Notes: generated from the sequence alone by a model not told the origin. A stretch of 64,000 bases of DNA from Bacillota bacterium (GCA_023419605.1 JAEZXR010000119.1:149087-213086), one strand, 5' to 3'. Shown: positions 45,269-53,842, numbered from the stretch's first letter. Made by a program: numbers and translations.

Positions 45269-45781
45269 ATTAGCAAAAATGAATTGATGATCAATGAGGA
45301 TATCAGGGATAAGGAAATTCGACTCATTGATGCTGATGGCTCAATGTTAGGGATTATGTCGGCAAAAGATGCACAAAGGTTGGCAAACCAAAAGAACCTG
45401 GATCTTGTAAAAATTGCTCCCAATGCAGCACCCCCTGTTTGCAGGATTATGGATTATGGCAAGTACATGTTCGAACTTGCAAAAAAGGAGAAGGAAGCAA
45501 AAAAGAACCAGAAAGTTATTAGCATTAAGGAAGTAAGACTTTCCCCTACTATCGAGGACCACGATTTTGACTTTAAACTGAAAAATGCTTATAAATTTCT
45601 CAAAGACGGAGATAAGGTTAAAGTTACTGTCAAATTCAGAGGTAGGGAAATGAATCACACCTCATTAGGTACAGAAGTGCTTGAGAAGTTTGCGGAAGGC
45701 ATTGATGAAGTAGGCGTAGTGGAAAGAAAACCAAAGCTTGAAGGCAAAAGTATGATTATGATACTAAATCCAAAGCAATAA
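45269..45781 (+). CDS. infC: Translation initiation factor IF-3, ATT start
   Basis: IF-3 keeps the 30S subunit free and checks the start codon. The protein of about 170 residues has the N-domain NEDIRDKEIRLIDADGSMLG, the linker with KKEKEAKKNQKVISIKEVRL and the C-domain with GDKVKVTVKFRGREM. The Shine-Dalgarno GGAGGTG (45255-45261) supports ATT at 45269, or ATT 45266 next to it, rather than the distant ATG 45173. An ATT start is typical of infC and permits autoregulation, because IF-3 discriminates against non-canonical starts. Confidence 0.93.
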   Translation: MSKNELMINEDIRDKEIRLIDADGSMLGIMSAKDAQRLANQKNLDLVKIAPNAAPPVCRIMDYGKYMFELAKKEKEAKKNQKVISIKEVRLSPTIEDHDFDFKLKNAYKFLKDGDKVKVTVKFRGREMNHTSLGTEVLEKFAEGIDEVGVVERKPKLEGKSMIMILNPKQ

Positions 45782-45798
45782 AATAGGAGGAAGATAAG

Positions 45799-45996
45799 AT
45801 GCCAAAGGTAAAGACACATAGTTCTTCAAAGAAGAGATTCAAAATAACTGGCAGCGGTAAAGTAAAAATGAGCCATGCCTACAGAAGACATAGACTCATA
45901 TCCAAGAGCAAAAAGGCGAAGAAGAGCCACCGTCTTGGAGCATATGCTTCATCTGCAAATGAAGCTACAGTAAAAAGATTGATTCCATACAACTAA
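45799..45996 (+). CDS. rpmI: 50S ribosomal protein L35
   Basis: This 65-residue very basic protein starts with PKVKTHSSSKKRFKITGSGK. The core HAYRRHRLISKSKKAKK is intact. AGGAGGAAG precedes the ATG. It lies between infC and rplT as in most bacteria. Confidence 0.97.
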   Translation: MPKVKTHSSSKKRFKITGSGKVKMSHAYRRHRLISKSKKAKKSHRLGAYASSANEATVKRLIPYN

Positions 45997-46015
45997 TTAA
46001 GGGAGGAAATTTACC

Positions 46016-46369
46016 ATGTCAAGAGTAAAAGGCGCGCTTAGAACACGTGCAAGACATAAAAAAGTACTTAAGCTGGCCAAAGGTTATTTTGGTGCAAAGA
46101 GTAAACTTTTCAGAATTGCTAACCAGGCTGTAATGAAGTCTTTGGTTTATGCCTACAGAGATAGAAAGGCAAAGAAAAGAGATTTCAGAAAGCTCTGGAT
46201 CGCAAGAATTAATGCTGCTGCAAGAGTTAACGGACTTTCCTACAGCAGATTAATGGATGGATTAAAGAAGGCTGGTATCACCCTTAACAGAAAAGTATTG
46301 GCTGATATGGCAATCAATGACGCTGCTGCATTCGCACAGCTCTGTGAAAAGGCAAAAGCTGCAAAGTAA
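46016..46369 (+). CDS. rplT: 50S ribosomal protein L20
   Basis: This 117-residue L20 is an early assembly protein of the 50S subunit and the autorepressor of the infC operon in Firmicutes. Its long basic N-terminal helix (RARHKKVLKLAKGYFGAKSK) and the globular C-domain with WIARINAAARVNGLSYSR are typical. GGGAGGAAA precedes the ATG. A strong terminator follows. Confidence 0.97.
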   Translation: MSRVKGALRTRARHKKVLKLAKGYFGAKSKLFRIANQAVMKSLVYAYRDRKAKKRDFRKLWIARINAAARVNGLSYSRLMDGLKKAGITLNRKVLADMAINDAAAFAQLCEKAKAAK

Positions 46370-46374
46370 TATAA

Positions 46375-46402
46375 AAAAGAGGTTATCCAACCTCTTTTTT
46401 TA
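46375..46402 (+). terminator. Intrinsic terminator after rplT
   Basis: AAAAGAGGTT (46375-46384) pairs with AACCTCTTTT (46389-46398) around ATCC, within a run of T residues. Confidence 0.92.
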
Positions 46403-46423
46403 TTTATGGAGGAATACCATACC

Positions 46424-47233
46424 ATGCAAACGATCACTAGCAATCAAAACCCGGTAATTAAAGAGGTTAAATCCCTTAAGCAGAAGAAGGCACGGGAAGA
46501 AAAATGCCTTTTCTTCATTGAAGGAATACGGTTTGTTGAAGAAGCCATAAAGGAAAAAGCAAACATTGGTAAAATCTTTATTTCCGACCGGCTGGAGCAG
46601 GCGAAGGGAGGGAAAGAAATCCTCTCTATGGCAGCGGCTGAAAACTATCCCGTTTACTCCATGCAGGATAAGCTTTTCAGTGAGCTATCGGATACGGAAA
46701 ATCCCCAGGGTATTCTGGCCACAGTCCGATACGTACATAAAAAACCGGAAGAGGTGCTGGAGAAGGGAAATTTCTTTATAATTCTGGATGCACTTCAGGA
46801 CCCCGGAAATATGGGAACCATTATTCGGACTGCAGATGCAGCAGGTGTTTCCGGGATCTTCATATCCAAAGGCTGTGTAGATGTATATAACCCTAAAGTA
46901 CTGCGGTCTACCATGGGTTCCATTTTTCACATACCCATCGGCTTCAGTGAGAACTTGAAGGATACCATGGCCGCTTTAAAAGAAAAGGGCATAAAGATCT
47001 ATGCTGCACACCTGCAGGGGCAGGCAAACTATTTTGAAGTTACTATGAGCCAAGGGTCTGCAGTTATTATTGGGAACGAAGCCAATGGCATCAGTGATGA
47101 AATAGCAAACCAGGCGGATGCTTTGGTAAAAATCCCCATGCCTGGAAGGGCGGAATCGTTAAATGCTTCGGTAGCTGCCTCTCTTCTGATGTATGAGGTA
47201 GTAAGACAGCGCAGCGCACCAGGTTATTTGTAA
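46424..47233 (+). CDS. TrmH/SpoU family RNA 2'-O-methyltransferase
   Basis: This protein of about 269 residues methylates ribose 2'-OH in rRNA or tRNA using S-adenosylmethionine. It has an N-terminal substrate-binding domain (about residues 1-100). The SPOUT knot motifs follow: motif 1 LDALQDPGNMGTIIRTADAA, motif 2 IGNEANGIS and motif 3 IPMPGRAESLNASVAA. The RNA target is unknown. 23S rRNA is most common in this RlmB/TsnR-like subgroup. ATG 46424 lies 10 bases after TGGAGGA. The upstream ATG at 46406 overlaps that site. Confidence 0.9.
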   Translation: MQTITSNQNPVIKEVKSLKQKKAREEKCLFFIEGIRFVEEAIKEKANIGKIFISDRLEQAKGGKEILSMAAAENYPVYSMQDKLFSELSDTENPQGILATVRYVHKKPEEVLEKGNFFIILDALQDPGNMGTIIRTADAAGVSGIFISKGCVDVYNPKVLRSTMGSIFHIPIGFSENLKDTMAALKEKGIKIYAAHLQGQANYFEVTMSQGSAVIIGNEANGISDEIANQADALVKIPMPGRAESLNASVAASLLMYEVVRQRSAPGYL

Positions 47234-47267
47234 TTATAGGGTATAATCCACAGACCGTGTTATAGGG

Positions 47268-47298
47268 AGGGGTGTACATTTACATGTATACCCCTTCG
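47268..47298. terminator. Bidirectional terminator between convergent genes
   Basis: AGGGGTGTACAT (47268-47279) pairs with ATGTATACCCCT (47284-47295), with one G-U pair and loop TTAC. It separates the spoU gene from the minus-strand gene at 47307. Confidence 0.75.
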
Positions 47299-47306
47299 AT
47301 TACTTG

Positions 47307-48095
47307 TTACTTTGCCTCCACTGTCAAATCGACGGCCTGATCCCAATCATATCCCGAAGGAATTATAGTAATCTGCACAGAGCCCGGTCCCGTAATTTTA
47401 AAGGCATTTCTATGCGGTATGTACTGAAAGACGGGAGTATAGCTGAATAGCACCCTTTCGGTAATGGGATTCAAATCGGTGCGAATTAATTGCACCACGG
47501 AGCCAACAGATACGGAGTACCGGGTTTGCCGAATATTTACCTTTGCCGAATTCGAAATGGAAAAGGTGATGGTTTCTGCTCCGGGGATGGATGGAACCTT
47601 AAAGGGTTCCAGCGTAAGGCGTCTGTTTGGCCGCACCCATACCTTATACCGAAGTCCTTCCGATTCAACCAGGCGAGCCCCGTCGAGCCAAACGCCTCCC
47701 TGAAAAATGCCTTCCCTGTTGACCAGTTCTGAAAGTGTATTGCCATTTCTACCCACAACCGTATAGGTCAAAAAGCCCCCGCTTCCTTCACTGTAGGACA
47801 GGACAACGATATTTTTCTTCATCAATTCCCAATAACCCGTTGTAACCATGAAGTAGGGAACCCCTACAGCTTCTTTCGAATATTCTACAATCCATTTTCT
47901 TTGTGCAGCGTCGTAGCGTTGAATTTCTACCTTCGATTTTAACCCTGTGTTGGATGAGGTATATACTACCACTCTTTCTGTTCCCGGCTGTCCGCCGAGA
48001 TACACTGGAATAATGCTATGTACCGTATAGATGGGGGTCTCCGGTTGACGGTGCGATGACTGTATTCCCCAGGGATAAGAGTACAATCCATACAT
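47307..48095 (-). CDS. Unrecognised protein, about 262 residues
   Basis: I do not recognise this protein. It starts MYGLYSYPWGIQSS, has no signal peptide, lipobox or transmembrane helix, and is rich in alternating beta-strand patterns, aromatic residues and valine. Sections such as VVVYTSSNTGLKSKVEIQRY and WIVEYSKEAVG suggest a beta-propeller or beta-sandwich in the first half. VQITIIPSGYDWDQAVDLTV suggests another sandwich at the end. ATG 48095 is chosen because AGGAGG (complement of 48103-48108) is properly spaced from it. The frame remains open upstream to about 48140. The ribosome binding site is buried in a 10-bp hairpin, which implies controlled translation. Confidence 0.65.
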   Translation of the reverse strand: MYGLYSYPWGIQSSHRQPETPIYTVHSIIPVYLGGQPGTERVVVYTSSNTGLKSKVEIQRYDAAQRKWIVEYSKEAVGVPYFMVTTGYWELMKKNIVVLSYSEGSGGFLTYTVVGRNGNTLSELVNREGIFQGGVWLDGARLVESEGLRYKVWVRPNRRLTLEPFKVPSIPGAETITFSISNSAKVNIRQTRYSVSVGSVVQLIRTDLNPITERVLFSYTPVFQYIPHRNAFKITGPGSVQITIIPSGYDWDQAVDLTVEAK

Positions 48096-48097
48096 AA

Positions 48098-48130
48098 AAC
48101 AACCTCCTGTTGGAGTCGGGGGAGGTTGTT
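48098..48130 (-). promoter_or_regulatory. Hairpin that sequesters the Shine-Dalgarno of the 47307-48095 gene
   Basis: AACAACCTCC (48098-48107) pairs perfectly with GGAGGTTGTT (48121-48130) around a 13-base loop. On the minus-strand mRNA the 3' arm contains the AGGAGG used by the gene and ends 2 bases before its ATG. Translation should be off unless the hairpin is opened. Confidence 0.7.
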
Positions 48131-48140
48131 CTGTTTTCAC

Positions 48141-48321
48141 TCAACCAAAAGGCAGAGCAAAACAGAACTCTCTCCTGAGACTCACTTTCACCTCATTCTT
48201 CATTCCCTATAATATGCAGCAGTATCGAAAATTGCTACTTGCCAGCCTGTAAGGATAGGCAATAAATACAAGCCGGTTTCATATGCTGGTAGTAGATACT
48301 GTATTTTTTCAGGAGGCTTGT
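48141..48321. other. Divergent gap before the aminotransferase gene
   Basis: This 181-base gap lies between divergent genes. No promoter is strong enough to call and no gene is seen. AGGAGG at 48311-48316 is the ribosome binding site of the next gene. Confidence 0.4.
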
Positions 48322-49482
48322 ATGAAGCATGCTAGAAGACTGGATAATGCGCCCCCCTATTTGTTTGTAGAGATCGAGGAGAATATTAAAAAGGCACAGG
48401 CAAAAGGGATTGATGTAATTAATCTGGGCATCGGTGACCCGGATATGCCTACACCGGAATTTGTTGTGGAAAAAATGGTAGAAGCGGTGAGGGACTCGCG
48501 GTATCATTGCTATCCCGAATATGACGGTTCTATAGAATTCAGAACTGAGGTGGCCGGGTACTATAAAAGAAGGTTCGGTATAGTCCTGGACCCGGAAACG
48601 GACGTAGTAACGCTGCTGGGTTCAAAAGAAGGGATTGCACACATTTTCTTCGCCTTAGTAAATGACTGTGATTTTACATTGGTTCCAGACCCGCAGTATC
48701 CGGTTTACAAGCTGGCCTCCGCTCTTACCGGTGGTGTGCCGTACCTTATGCCGCTAACCCGCGAAAACGGATTTCTTCCTGATCTGGGGATGATCCCGAA
48801 GGAAGTGGCGAAACGAAGTAAAATCCTTTTTGTGAATTACCCCAACAATCCCACTGGAACGGTTGCAGATTTGGATTTTTATCAAAAGGTTGTGGATTAT
48901 GGACTGGAAAACGATATCGTTGTTTGTAACGATAATGCCTATTCCGAGTTCACCTATGACGGGGTTGTGGCGCCGAGCATTTTACAGGCGGAAGGTGCCA
49001 GGGACATCGCCATTGAGTTCCATTCCCTGTCAAAATCCTATAACATGACCGGGTGGAGAATCGGATATGCCGTAGGCAATAAGGAAGTGATCTCCAAGCT
49101 TAAAAAAATGAAAAACAATATTGACTCAGGGGTATTTACGGCTATACAGGTTGCGGGGATTGAGGCGCTCCGGAAGGGCGACGAATTTATTCAGGGAATG
49201 AAAAGTATTTATGTCCGTCGGCGGAACCTGGCCATGGCTGGACTGCGAAGTCTGGGGTGGGAGGCGGAAGTTCCCAAAGGGGCCTTTTACATATGGGTAA
49301 GAGTACCGGAGGGCTATACCTCAAAGAGCTTGACTGCAATGCTGCTGGAAAAGACAGGGGTGGTGGTGGCTCCTGGAAATGGCTATGGCGATTGCGGTGA
49401 AGGGTACATACGAATTTCTCTTACCATGAAGGATGAAAAAATCCGGGAGGCTTTCGAACGAATAAAAAGCATAAAAATATGA
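48322..49482 (+). CDS. dapL: LL-diaminopimelate aminotransferase-like, PLP class I/II
   Basis: This protein of about 386 residues is a class I/II aminotransferase with the length and motifs of the DapL group. Seen are NLGIGDPDMPTPEFVVEKM near the N-terminus, NYPNNPTGTVAD, the PLP-lysine region SLSKSYNMTGWRIGYAVG, and RISLTMKDEKI near the end. DapL converts tetrahydrodipicolinate directly to LL-diaminopimelate for lysine and peptidoglycan synthesis. Other aspartate-type aminotransferases are possible, since no other lysine gene is adjacent. AGGAGG (48311-48316) lies 5 bases before ATG 48322. The upstream start at 48283 is less likely. Confidence 0.8.
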   Translation: MKHARRLDNAPPYLFVEIEENIKKAQAKGIDVINLGIGDPDMPTPEFVVEKMVEAVRDSRYHCYPEYDGSIEFRTEVAGYYKRRFGIVLDPETDVVTLLGSKEGIAHIFFALVNDCDFTLVPDPQYPVYKLASALTGGVPYLMPLTRENGFLPDLGMIPKEVAKRSKILFVNYPNNPTGTVADLDFYQKVVDYGLENDIVVCNDNAYSEFTYDGVVAPSILQAEGARDIAIEFHSLSKSYNMTGWRIGYAVGNKEVISKLKKMKNNIDSGVFTAIQVAGIEALRKGDEFIQGMKSIYVRRRNLAMAGLRSLGWEAEVPKGAFYIWVRVPEGYTSKSLTAMLLEKTGVVVAPGNGYGDCGEGYIRISLTMKDEKIREAFERIKSIKI

Positions 49483-49500
49483 AATAAATATAGAAACGGA

Positions 49501-49529
49501 TTGTAAGACTTTTATCCGTATGATATAAT
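49501..49529 (+). promoter_or_regulatory. Sigma-A promoter of pheST
   Basis: TTGTAA (49501-49506), a 17-base spacer and an exact TATAAT (49524-49529). Confidence 0.75.
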
Positions 49530-49535
49530 AATGCA

Positions 49536-49856
49536 AAATGCATACTTTAAAAGCTGTGAAGGAGTAAAGTAACTGGGGATTTTTTTTCAGAGAGAAAGCA
49601 TCATTGGCTGAAAGTGCTTTTATTGAAAGAACCATTGAAGTTCACTCCGGAGCTGCATCCTGAATCCGGGAGATACAACATTCTTCCGGTAGTAGACGAT
49701 GCCGGAGCATGACCGTTAAAAAAATGAGGGGTTACAGGGAAGCTCGATCTGTCCACAGATTTATTTGGGACAGGGGGGGAGCAAACCATGTTGACAACTT
49801 GGGTGGTACCGCGGAGTCATTATGCCTTCGTCCCTTTTGGGATGAAGGCTTTTTTA
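49536..49856 (+). promoter_or_regulatory. T-box riboswitch upstream of pheST
   Basis: The T-box sequence GGGTGGTACCGCGG is at 49801-49814. The terminator hairpin pairs GCCTTCGTCCC (49824-49834) with GGGATGAAGGC (49839-49849) and is followed by TTTTTTATT. The upstream leader (from about 49591, AGAGAGAAAGCATC) has the stem I layout. The sequence GAAGTTCACTCC contains a plausible UUC specifier for tRNA-Phe, inferred from the downstream genes. Confidence 0.92.
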
Positions 49857-49977
49857 TTGTCTAGGAAAGTTCTATTTCCTAGACAATAAAAAAACATTGA
49901 ATTTATGCGCGTACCAGCTTTTCCTCATGCTTCGGAAAGGCACATGCGCAAACAAAAGTGGCAAAGCCACCTTTGTT
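49850..49977 (+). repeat. Post-T-box hairpin element, copy 2
   Basis: The hairpin GTCTAGGAAAG with ATTTCCTAGAC, then the shared TCATGCTTCGGAAAGGCAC and CAAAAGTGGC with GCCACCTTTG around AAA. It differs from copy 1 (40687-40813) at only about nine positions and one single-base insertion. The first-stem change C-G to T-A is compensatory. Confidence 0.85.
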
Positions 49978-50027
49978 TTTTTATTGCATAGTGGCAGTTA
50001 TCTGTTAAATGAAAGGAGATCAATACC

Positions 50028-51047
50028 ATGAAGGAACAATTAAACAGCATCAAGCTCAAGGCAAAAGAGGAACTGATGCAGGCACAGGTCATTCAGGAAC
50101 TGGAAAACCTACGTGTTAAATATCTGGGCAAAAAAGGAGAGCTTACCGGCGTATTGAGAGGGATGGGGGCCTTATCCGCAGAGGAACGCCCTGTTATCGG
50201 GCAGCTGGCCAATGAAGTCAGAGCTTTTATAGAAGAACAGTTGGAGGAAACCATGAAGCTGCTCTCCGAAAAGGAGAAGGAGGTAAGACTCAAGCAGGAA
50301 ATCATCGACATCACCATGCCGGGTAAAAAAAGAAGCTTTGGAAGCAAACATCCATTGACCCAGGTTATTGATGAAATCAAGGAGGTATTCCTTGGGATGG
50401 GCTACCAGATTGCAGAGGGGCCGGAGGTGGAACTGGACTACTTCAACTTTGAAGCCATGAACATACCGAAAAATCATCCTTCCAGGGATGTTCAGGATAC
50501 ATTTTATATCGACGATAACGTAGTTTTAAGGACGCATACCTCTCCGGTACAGGCCAGGGTTATGAAAACCCAAAAGCCTCCCATTCGTGTTATCTGTCCG
50601 GGCAGAGTATACCGTTCCGATGAGGTGGATGCGACCCATTCACCGATATTCCATCAGGTAGAAGCCCTGGTTATCGATAAGGGGGTCACCATGGGCGACT
50701 TGATCGGTACGCTGCAGGTGTTTGCAAAAGCACTGTTCGGCGAGAAAACAAAGATTCGTCTGCGTCCTCATCATTTCCCCTTTACCGAACCCAGCGCGGA
50801 GGTGGATGTTTCCTGCTGGGGCTGTGGAGGAAGCGGCTGCAGGATTTGCAAAGGTGAAGGCTGGGTGGAAATCCTGGGTGCCGGTATGGTAAACCCCAAA
50901 GTGCTGCGGGAATGTGGAATCGACCCGGAAGAATACAGCGGGTTTGCCTTTGGACTAGGTGTGGAAAGGGTAGCTATGGCTAGGTTTAATGTAGATGATA
51001 TGCGGCTGTTTGTTGAAAATGATGTGCGCTTTCTAAAACAGTTTTAA
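50028..51047 (+). CDS. pheS: Phenylalanyl-tRNA synthetase subunit alpha
   Basis: This 339-residue alpha subunit has the coiled-coil N-terminus (residues 1-95), the class II core with TSPVQARVMK (motif 2 region) and RVYRSDEVDATHSPIFHQ. A cysteine-rich segment, CWGCGGSGCRICKGEGW, precedes motif 3, GFAFGLGVERVAMARF. AAAGGAG precedes ATG 50028. It is coupled to pheT 54 bases downstream and controlled by the T-box. Confidence 0.97.
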   Translation: MKEQLNSIKLKAKEELMQAQVIQELENLRVKYLGKKGELTGVLRGMGALSAEERPVIGQLANEVRAFIEEQLEETMKLLSEKEKEVRLKQEIIDITMPGKKRSFGSKHPLTQVIDEIKEVFLGMGYQIAEGPEVELDYFNFEAMNIPKNHPSRDVQDTFYIDDNVVLRTHTSPVQARVMKTQKPPIRVICPGRVYRSDEVDATHSPIFHQVEALVIDKGVTMGDLIGTLQVFAKALFGEKTKIRLRPHHFPFTEPSAEVDVSCWGCGGSGCRICKGEGWVEILGAGMVNPKVLRECGIDPEEYSGFAFGLGVERVAMARFNVDDMRLFVENDVRFLKQF

Positions 51048-51101
51048 GGCGTCGTAAAATCGGAATCATTTTCAGGTTTCATTAAGAAAGGAGTATATAA
51101 C

Positions 51102-53570
51102 ATGTTAGTACCATTAAAATGGCTTAGAGAATATGTGGATATAAAGGTCAGCTCCAAGGAGTATGCCGATGCTATGACGTTGTCGGGTTCCAAAGTGGAG
51201 GGTGTTGAAAAGCAGGGAGAAGAAATCAGTAACATAGTATTGGGTAAAATTACTGCCATTGAAAAGCATCCCGATGCGGATAAGCTGCAGATTACCAAAG
51301 TGAATGTAGGAACTGAAACCATACAGATTGTAACAGGAGCCCAAAACATCGGATTGAATGACTATATCCCTGTTGCCCTGGACGGTTCCGTTGTTGCCGG
51401 GGGAAAGAAGATAAAGACAGGCAAGCTTCGCGGTGTAGAATCCCAGGGCATGCTGTGCTCTGTGGAAGAATTGGGCTATACCCGTTATGATTTCCCTGAT
51501 GCGGCGGAAGATGGAATTTACATCATTTCCAGAAAGCTGCTGAGTGAAAAATATACGGCGGGAGTACAGGATGATGCGGAAATTGACAAGAAGGCAGTAG
51601 GACAGGATATTAGAGAAGTGCTGGGCATTAATGATGAGGTGGTGGAGTTTGAGATCACGCCCAATCGTCCCGACTGTCTCAGTATGGTGGGAATCGCCCG
51701 GGAAACGGCGGCAACCTTTGCTGCCCCCTTTCGGAAGCCTGTAGTAACGGTGAAGGAAGCCGGAGGAAATGTTAATGACCTGGCGAGTATTGAAATAAAG
51801 GACCGGGATCTATGTCCCCGCTATACTGCCAGAGTTATTGAAAATATAAAAATCGGCCCATCCCCTGAATGGATGAAGGAACGGCTCCGGGCAGCAGGCA
51901 TCCGCCCTATCAGCAATATCGTAGATATTACCAATTATGTAATGCTGGAGATGGGGCAGCCCATGCATGCCTTTGACCTGGATCACATTCAAGGATCGAA
52001 AATTATTGTTCGAAGAGCTCAAGAGGGAGAAGTCATCGAGACCCTGGATGGAAATGAAAGAAAGCTGGAGCCGGGGATGCTGGTCATTGCAGATGCCCAA
52101 AAGCCTGTGGCTGTTGCCGGTGTTATGGGTGGCGGAAACTCTGAGGTTACGGACAAAACTACCCGTATCCTGTTTGAATCAGCTTGTTTTAATGGAACTT
52201 CCGTGCGAATAACGTCCAAAAAATTGGGAATGCGTACCGAGGCTTCCTCACGGTTTGAAAAGGGACTGGACATAAATAATGCGGTTACAGCATTGGACAG
52301 AGCGGCACAGCTGATTGAAGAGCTGGGAGCCGGAACTGTTGTCACCGGCGTTATTGACTGCTATCCGGAAAAAGTGCAGCCAAGAGTGATTCCTTTTGAC
52401 TGTGACAAGATCAATGCTTTGCTTGGGACAAAGATCGCACAGGATGAAATGGTACGGATCCTGCATAGTGTGGAACTGGAAGTGAACGAAGCTGCCGGAC
52501 TGGTAACCGTCCCCACCTTCCGTTTGGATATGGAGGAAATGGCAGACCTGGCGGAAGAGGTAGCCCGGTTCTATGGATATAACAACATCACCCCAACCCT
52601 TTTACAGGGAAAGGAAAGCACCCGGGGGGGAAAGACTCCGAAGCAAAGGCTGGAGGATCAAATACGCAGTACCATGACAGCGTCAGGGCTTTCTGAGATC
52701 TACACCTATTCCTTTACCAGCCCGAATGTCTTTGACATGATTAACCTGCCGGCAGACAGCGGACTGCGGAATGCCGTTGTAATCTCAAACCCGCTGGGTG
52801 TGGATTACAGTATCATGAGAACCACAACCTTGCCGGATATGCTTACGGTGCTGGCAAGAAACTACAACCGGAGAGTGGAGGAAGCAAGGCTCTTTGAGCT
52901 TTCCTATACTTATTCCAAAAATGAACCGAGGAAGTCTCTACTAAAAGAAATCGATGAAAGCAGTCTTCCGGTGGAAACGGAAATACTGACCCTGGGCATG
53001 TACGGAAACTCGGATTTCCTTGAGTTAAAGGGTGTCGTAGAGGGACTGCTGGGTGAGATGAGAATTGTAAACTATGAGTTTGTGAGAGAAACGGAACATC
53101 CGACCTTCCATCCTGGAAGAACTGCAGCTTTGCTAGTTAATGGAGAAAAAGCAGGTGTATTTGGAGAAATTCATCCGGATGTTTTGGAGAAATACGATAT
53201 ACAAACCAAGGTATACGTGGGAACTTTCGATGCAGAGAAGCTGATAAAAAATGCAGGAGAAGCAGCCCAGTATAAAGCATTACCCAAATTCCCCGCAGTT
53301 TCAAGGGATATTGCCATGCTGGTGAAAGACGAAATTCTTGTAAAACAAATTGAAGATGTGCTTCGCCAGCGAGGAGGGAAGATTCTTGAAGGAATCAAGC
53401 TCTTCGATGTGTACAAGGGCAAGCAGGTGCCGGAAGGAATGAAGAGTGTTGCCTACTCCATCACCTTCCGTGCAGAAGACCGCACATTGACGGACGAAGA
53501 TGTAAACAAAGCCATGGCGAAGATACTGGATGGGCTGAAAAACAACCTGGATGCCCAACTAAGAGAGTGA
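51102..53570 (+). CDS. pheT: Phenylalanyl-tRNA synthetase subunit beta
   Basis: This 822-residue beta subunit contains the tRNA-binding OB domain (about residues 40-155), the B3/4 editing domain, the B5 domain and a C-terminal anticodon-binding FDX-ACB domain (about residues 725-815). It starts LVPLKWLREYVDIKVSSKEY. AGAAAGGAG precedes the ATG. It ends before a strong terminator shared with the SASP gene. Confidence 0.97.
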   Translation: MLVPLKWLREYVDIKVSSKEYADAMTLSGSKVEGVEKQGEEISNIVLGKITAIEKHPDADKLQITKVNVGTETIQIVTGAQNIGLNDYIPVALDGSVVAGGKKIKTGKLRGVESQGMLCSVEELGYTRYDFPDAAEDGIYIISRKLLSEKYTAGVQDDAEIDKKAVGQDIREVLGINDEVVEFEITPNRPDCLSMVGIARETAATFAAPFRKPVVTVKEAGGNVNDLASIEIKDRDLCPRYTARVIENIKIGPSPEWMKERLRAAGIRPISNIVDITNYVMLEMGQPMHAFDLDHIQGSKIIVRRAQEGEVIETLDGNERKLEPGMLVIADAQKPVAVAGVMGGGNSEVTDKTTRILFESACFNGTSVRITSKKLGMRTEASSRFEKGLDINNAVTALDRAAQLIEELGAGTVVTGVIDCYPEKVQPRVIPFDCDKINALLGTKIAQDEMVRILHSVELEVNEAAGLVTVPTFRLDMEEMADLAEEVARFYGYNNITPTLLQGKESTRGGKTPKQRLEDQIRSTMTASGLSEIYTYSFTSPNVFDMINLPADSGLRNAVVISNPLGVDYSIMRTTTLPDMLTVLARNYNRRVEEARLFELSYTYSKNEPRKSLLKEIDESSLPVETEILTLGMYGNSDFLELKGVVEGLLGEMRIVNYEFVRETEHPTFHPGRTAALLVNGEKAGVFGEIHPDVLEKYDIQTKVYVGTFDAEKLIKNAGEAAQYKALPKFPAVSRDIAMLVKDEILVKQIEDVLRQRGGKILEGIKLFDVYKGKQVPEGMKSVAYSITFRAEDRTLTDEDVNKAMAKILDGLKNNLDAQLRE

Positions 53571-53575
53571 TAACA

Positions 53576-53616
53576 AAAAAACGCTGATAGTCCTATAAAA
53601 GCTATCAGCGTTTTTT
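53576..53616. terminator. Bidirectional terminator between pheT and the SASP gene
   Basis: A perfect 15-bp stem (53576-53590 with 53602-53616) with an 11-base loop. It is A-rich on the left and T-rich on the right, so it works in both directions. Confidence 0.93.
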
Positions 53617-53617
53617 A

Positions 53618-53842
53618 TTATTTCATTAACTGGCTTTCTGCCATCGCGATCATTTTTTTAACCATCTGACCGCCGATAGGGCCGCCTTCCAAGCCGTTCT
53701 GTCTGGAAGTCAGGTCTCCTTTATAATGGTCGTTGTTTTCCTTTGCAAACTGTAAATGTCCAATTTCCTGCGCACATTCGAGTTTGAATTTTGTTAAGGC
53801 TTCTCTGCTGCCTTCAACAAGAGGAGTCTTTGGTCTTGACAT
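53618..53842 (-). CDS. Alpha/beta-type small acid-soluble spore protein
   Basis: This protein of about 74 residues coats and protects spore DNA and is degraded at germination. The family core TKFKLECAQEIG (containing the protease recognition part) and the DNA-binding segment RQNGLEGGPIGGQMVKKMI are intact. ATG 53842 follows AGGTG, and the upstream GTG at 53851 is discounted. A possible sigma-G-like -10, CATACTA (complement of 53927-53933), lies upstream, but its -35 is weak. This gene is the main evidence that the organism forms spores. Confidence 0.93.
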   Translation of the reverse strand: MSRPKTPLVEGSREALTKFKLECAQEIGHLQFAKENNDHYKGDLTSRQNGLEGGPIGGQMVKKMIAMAESQLMK

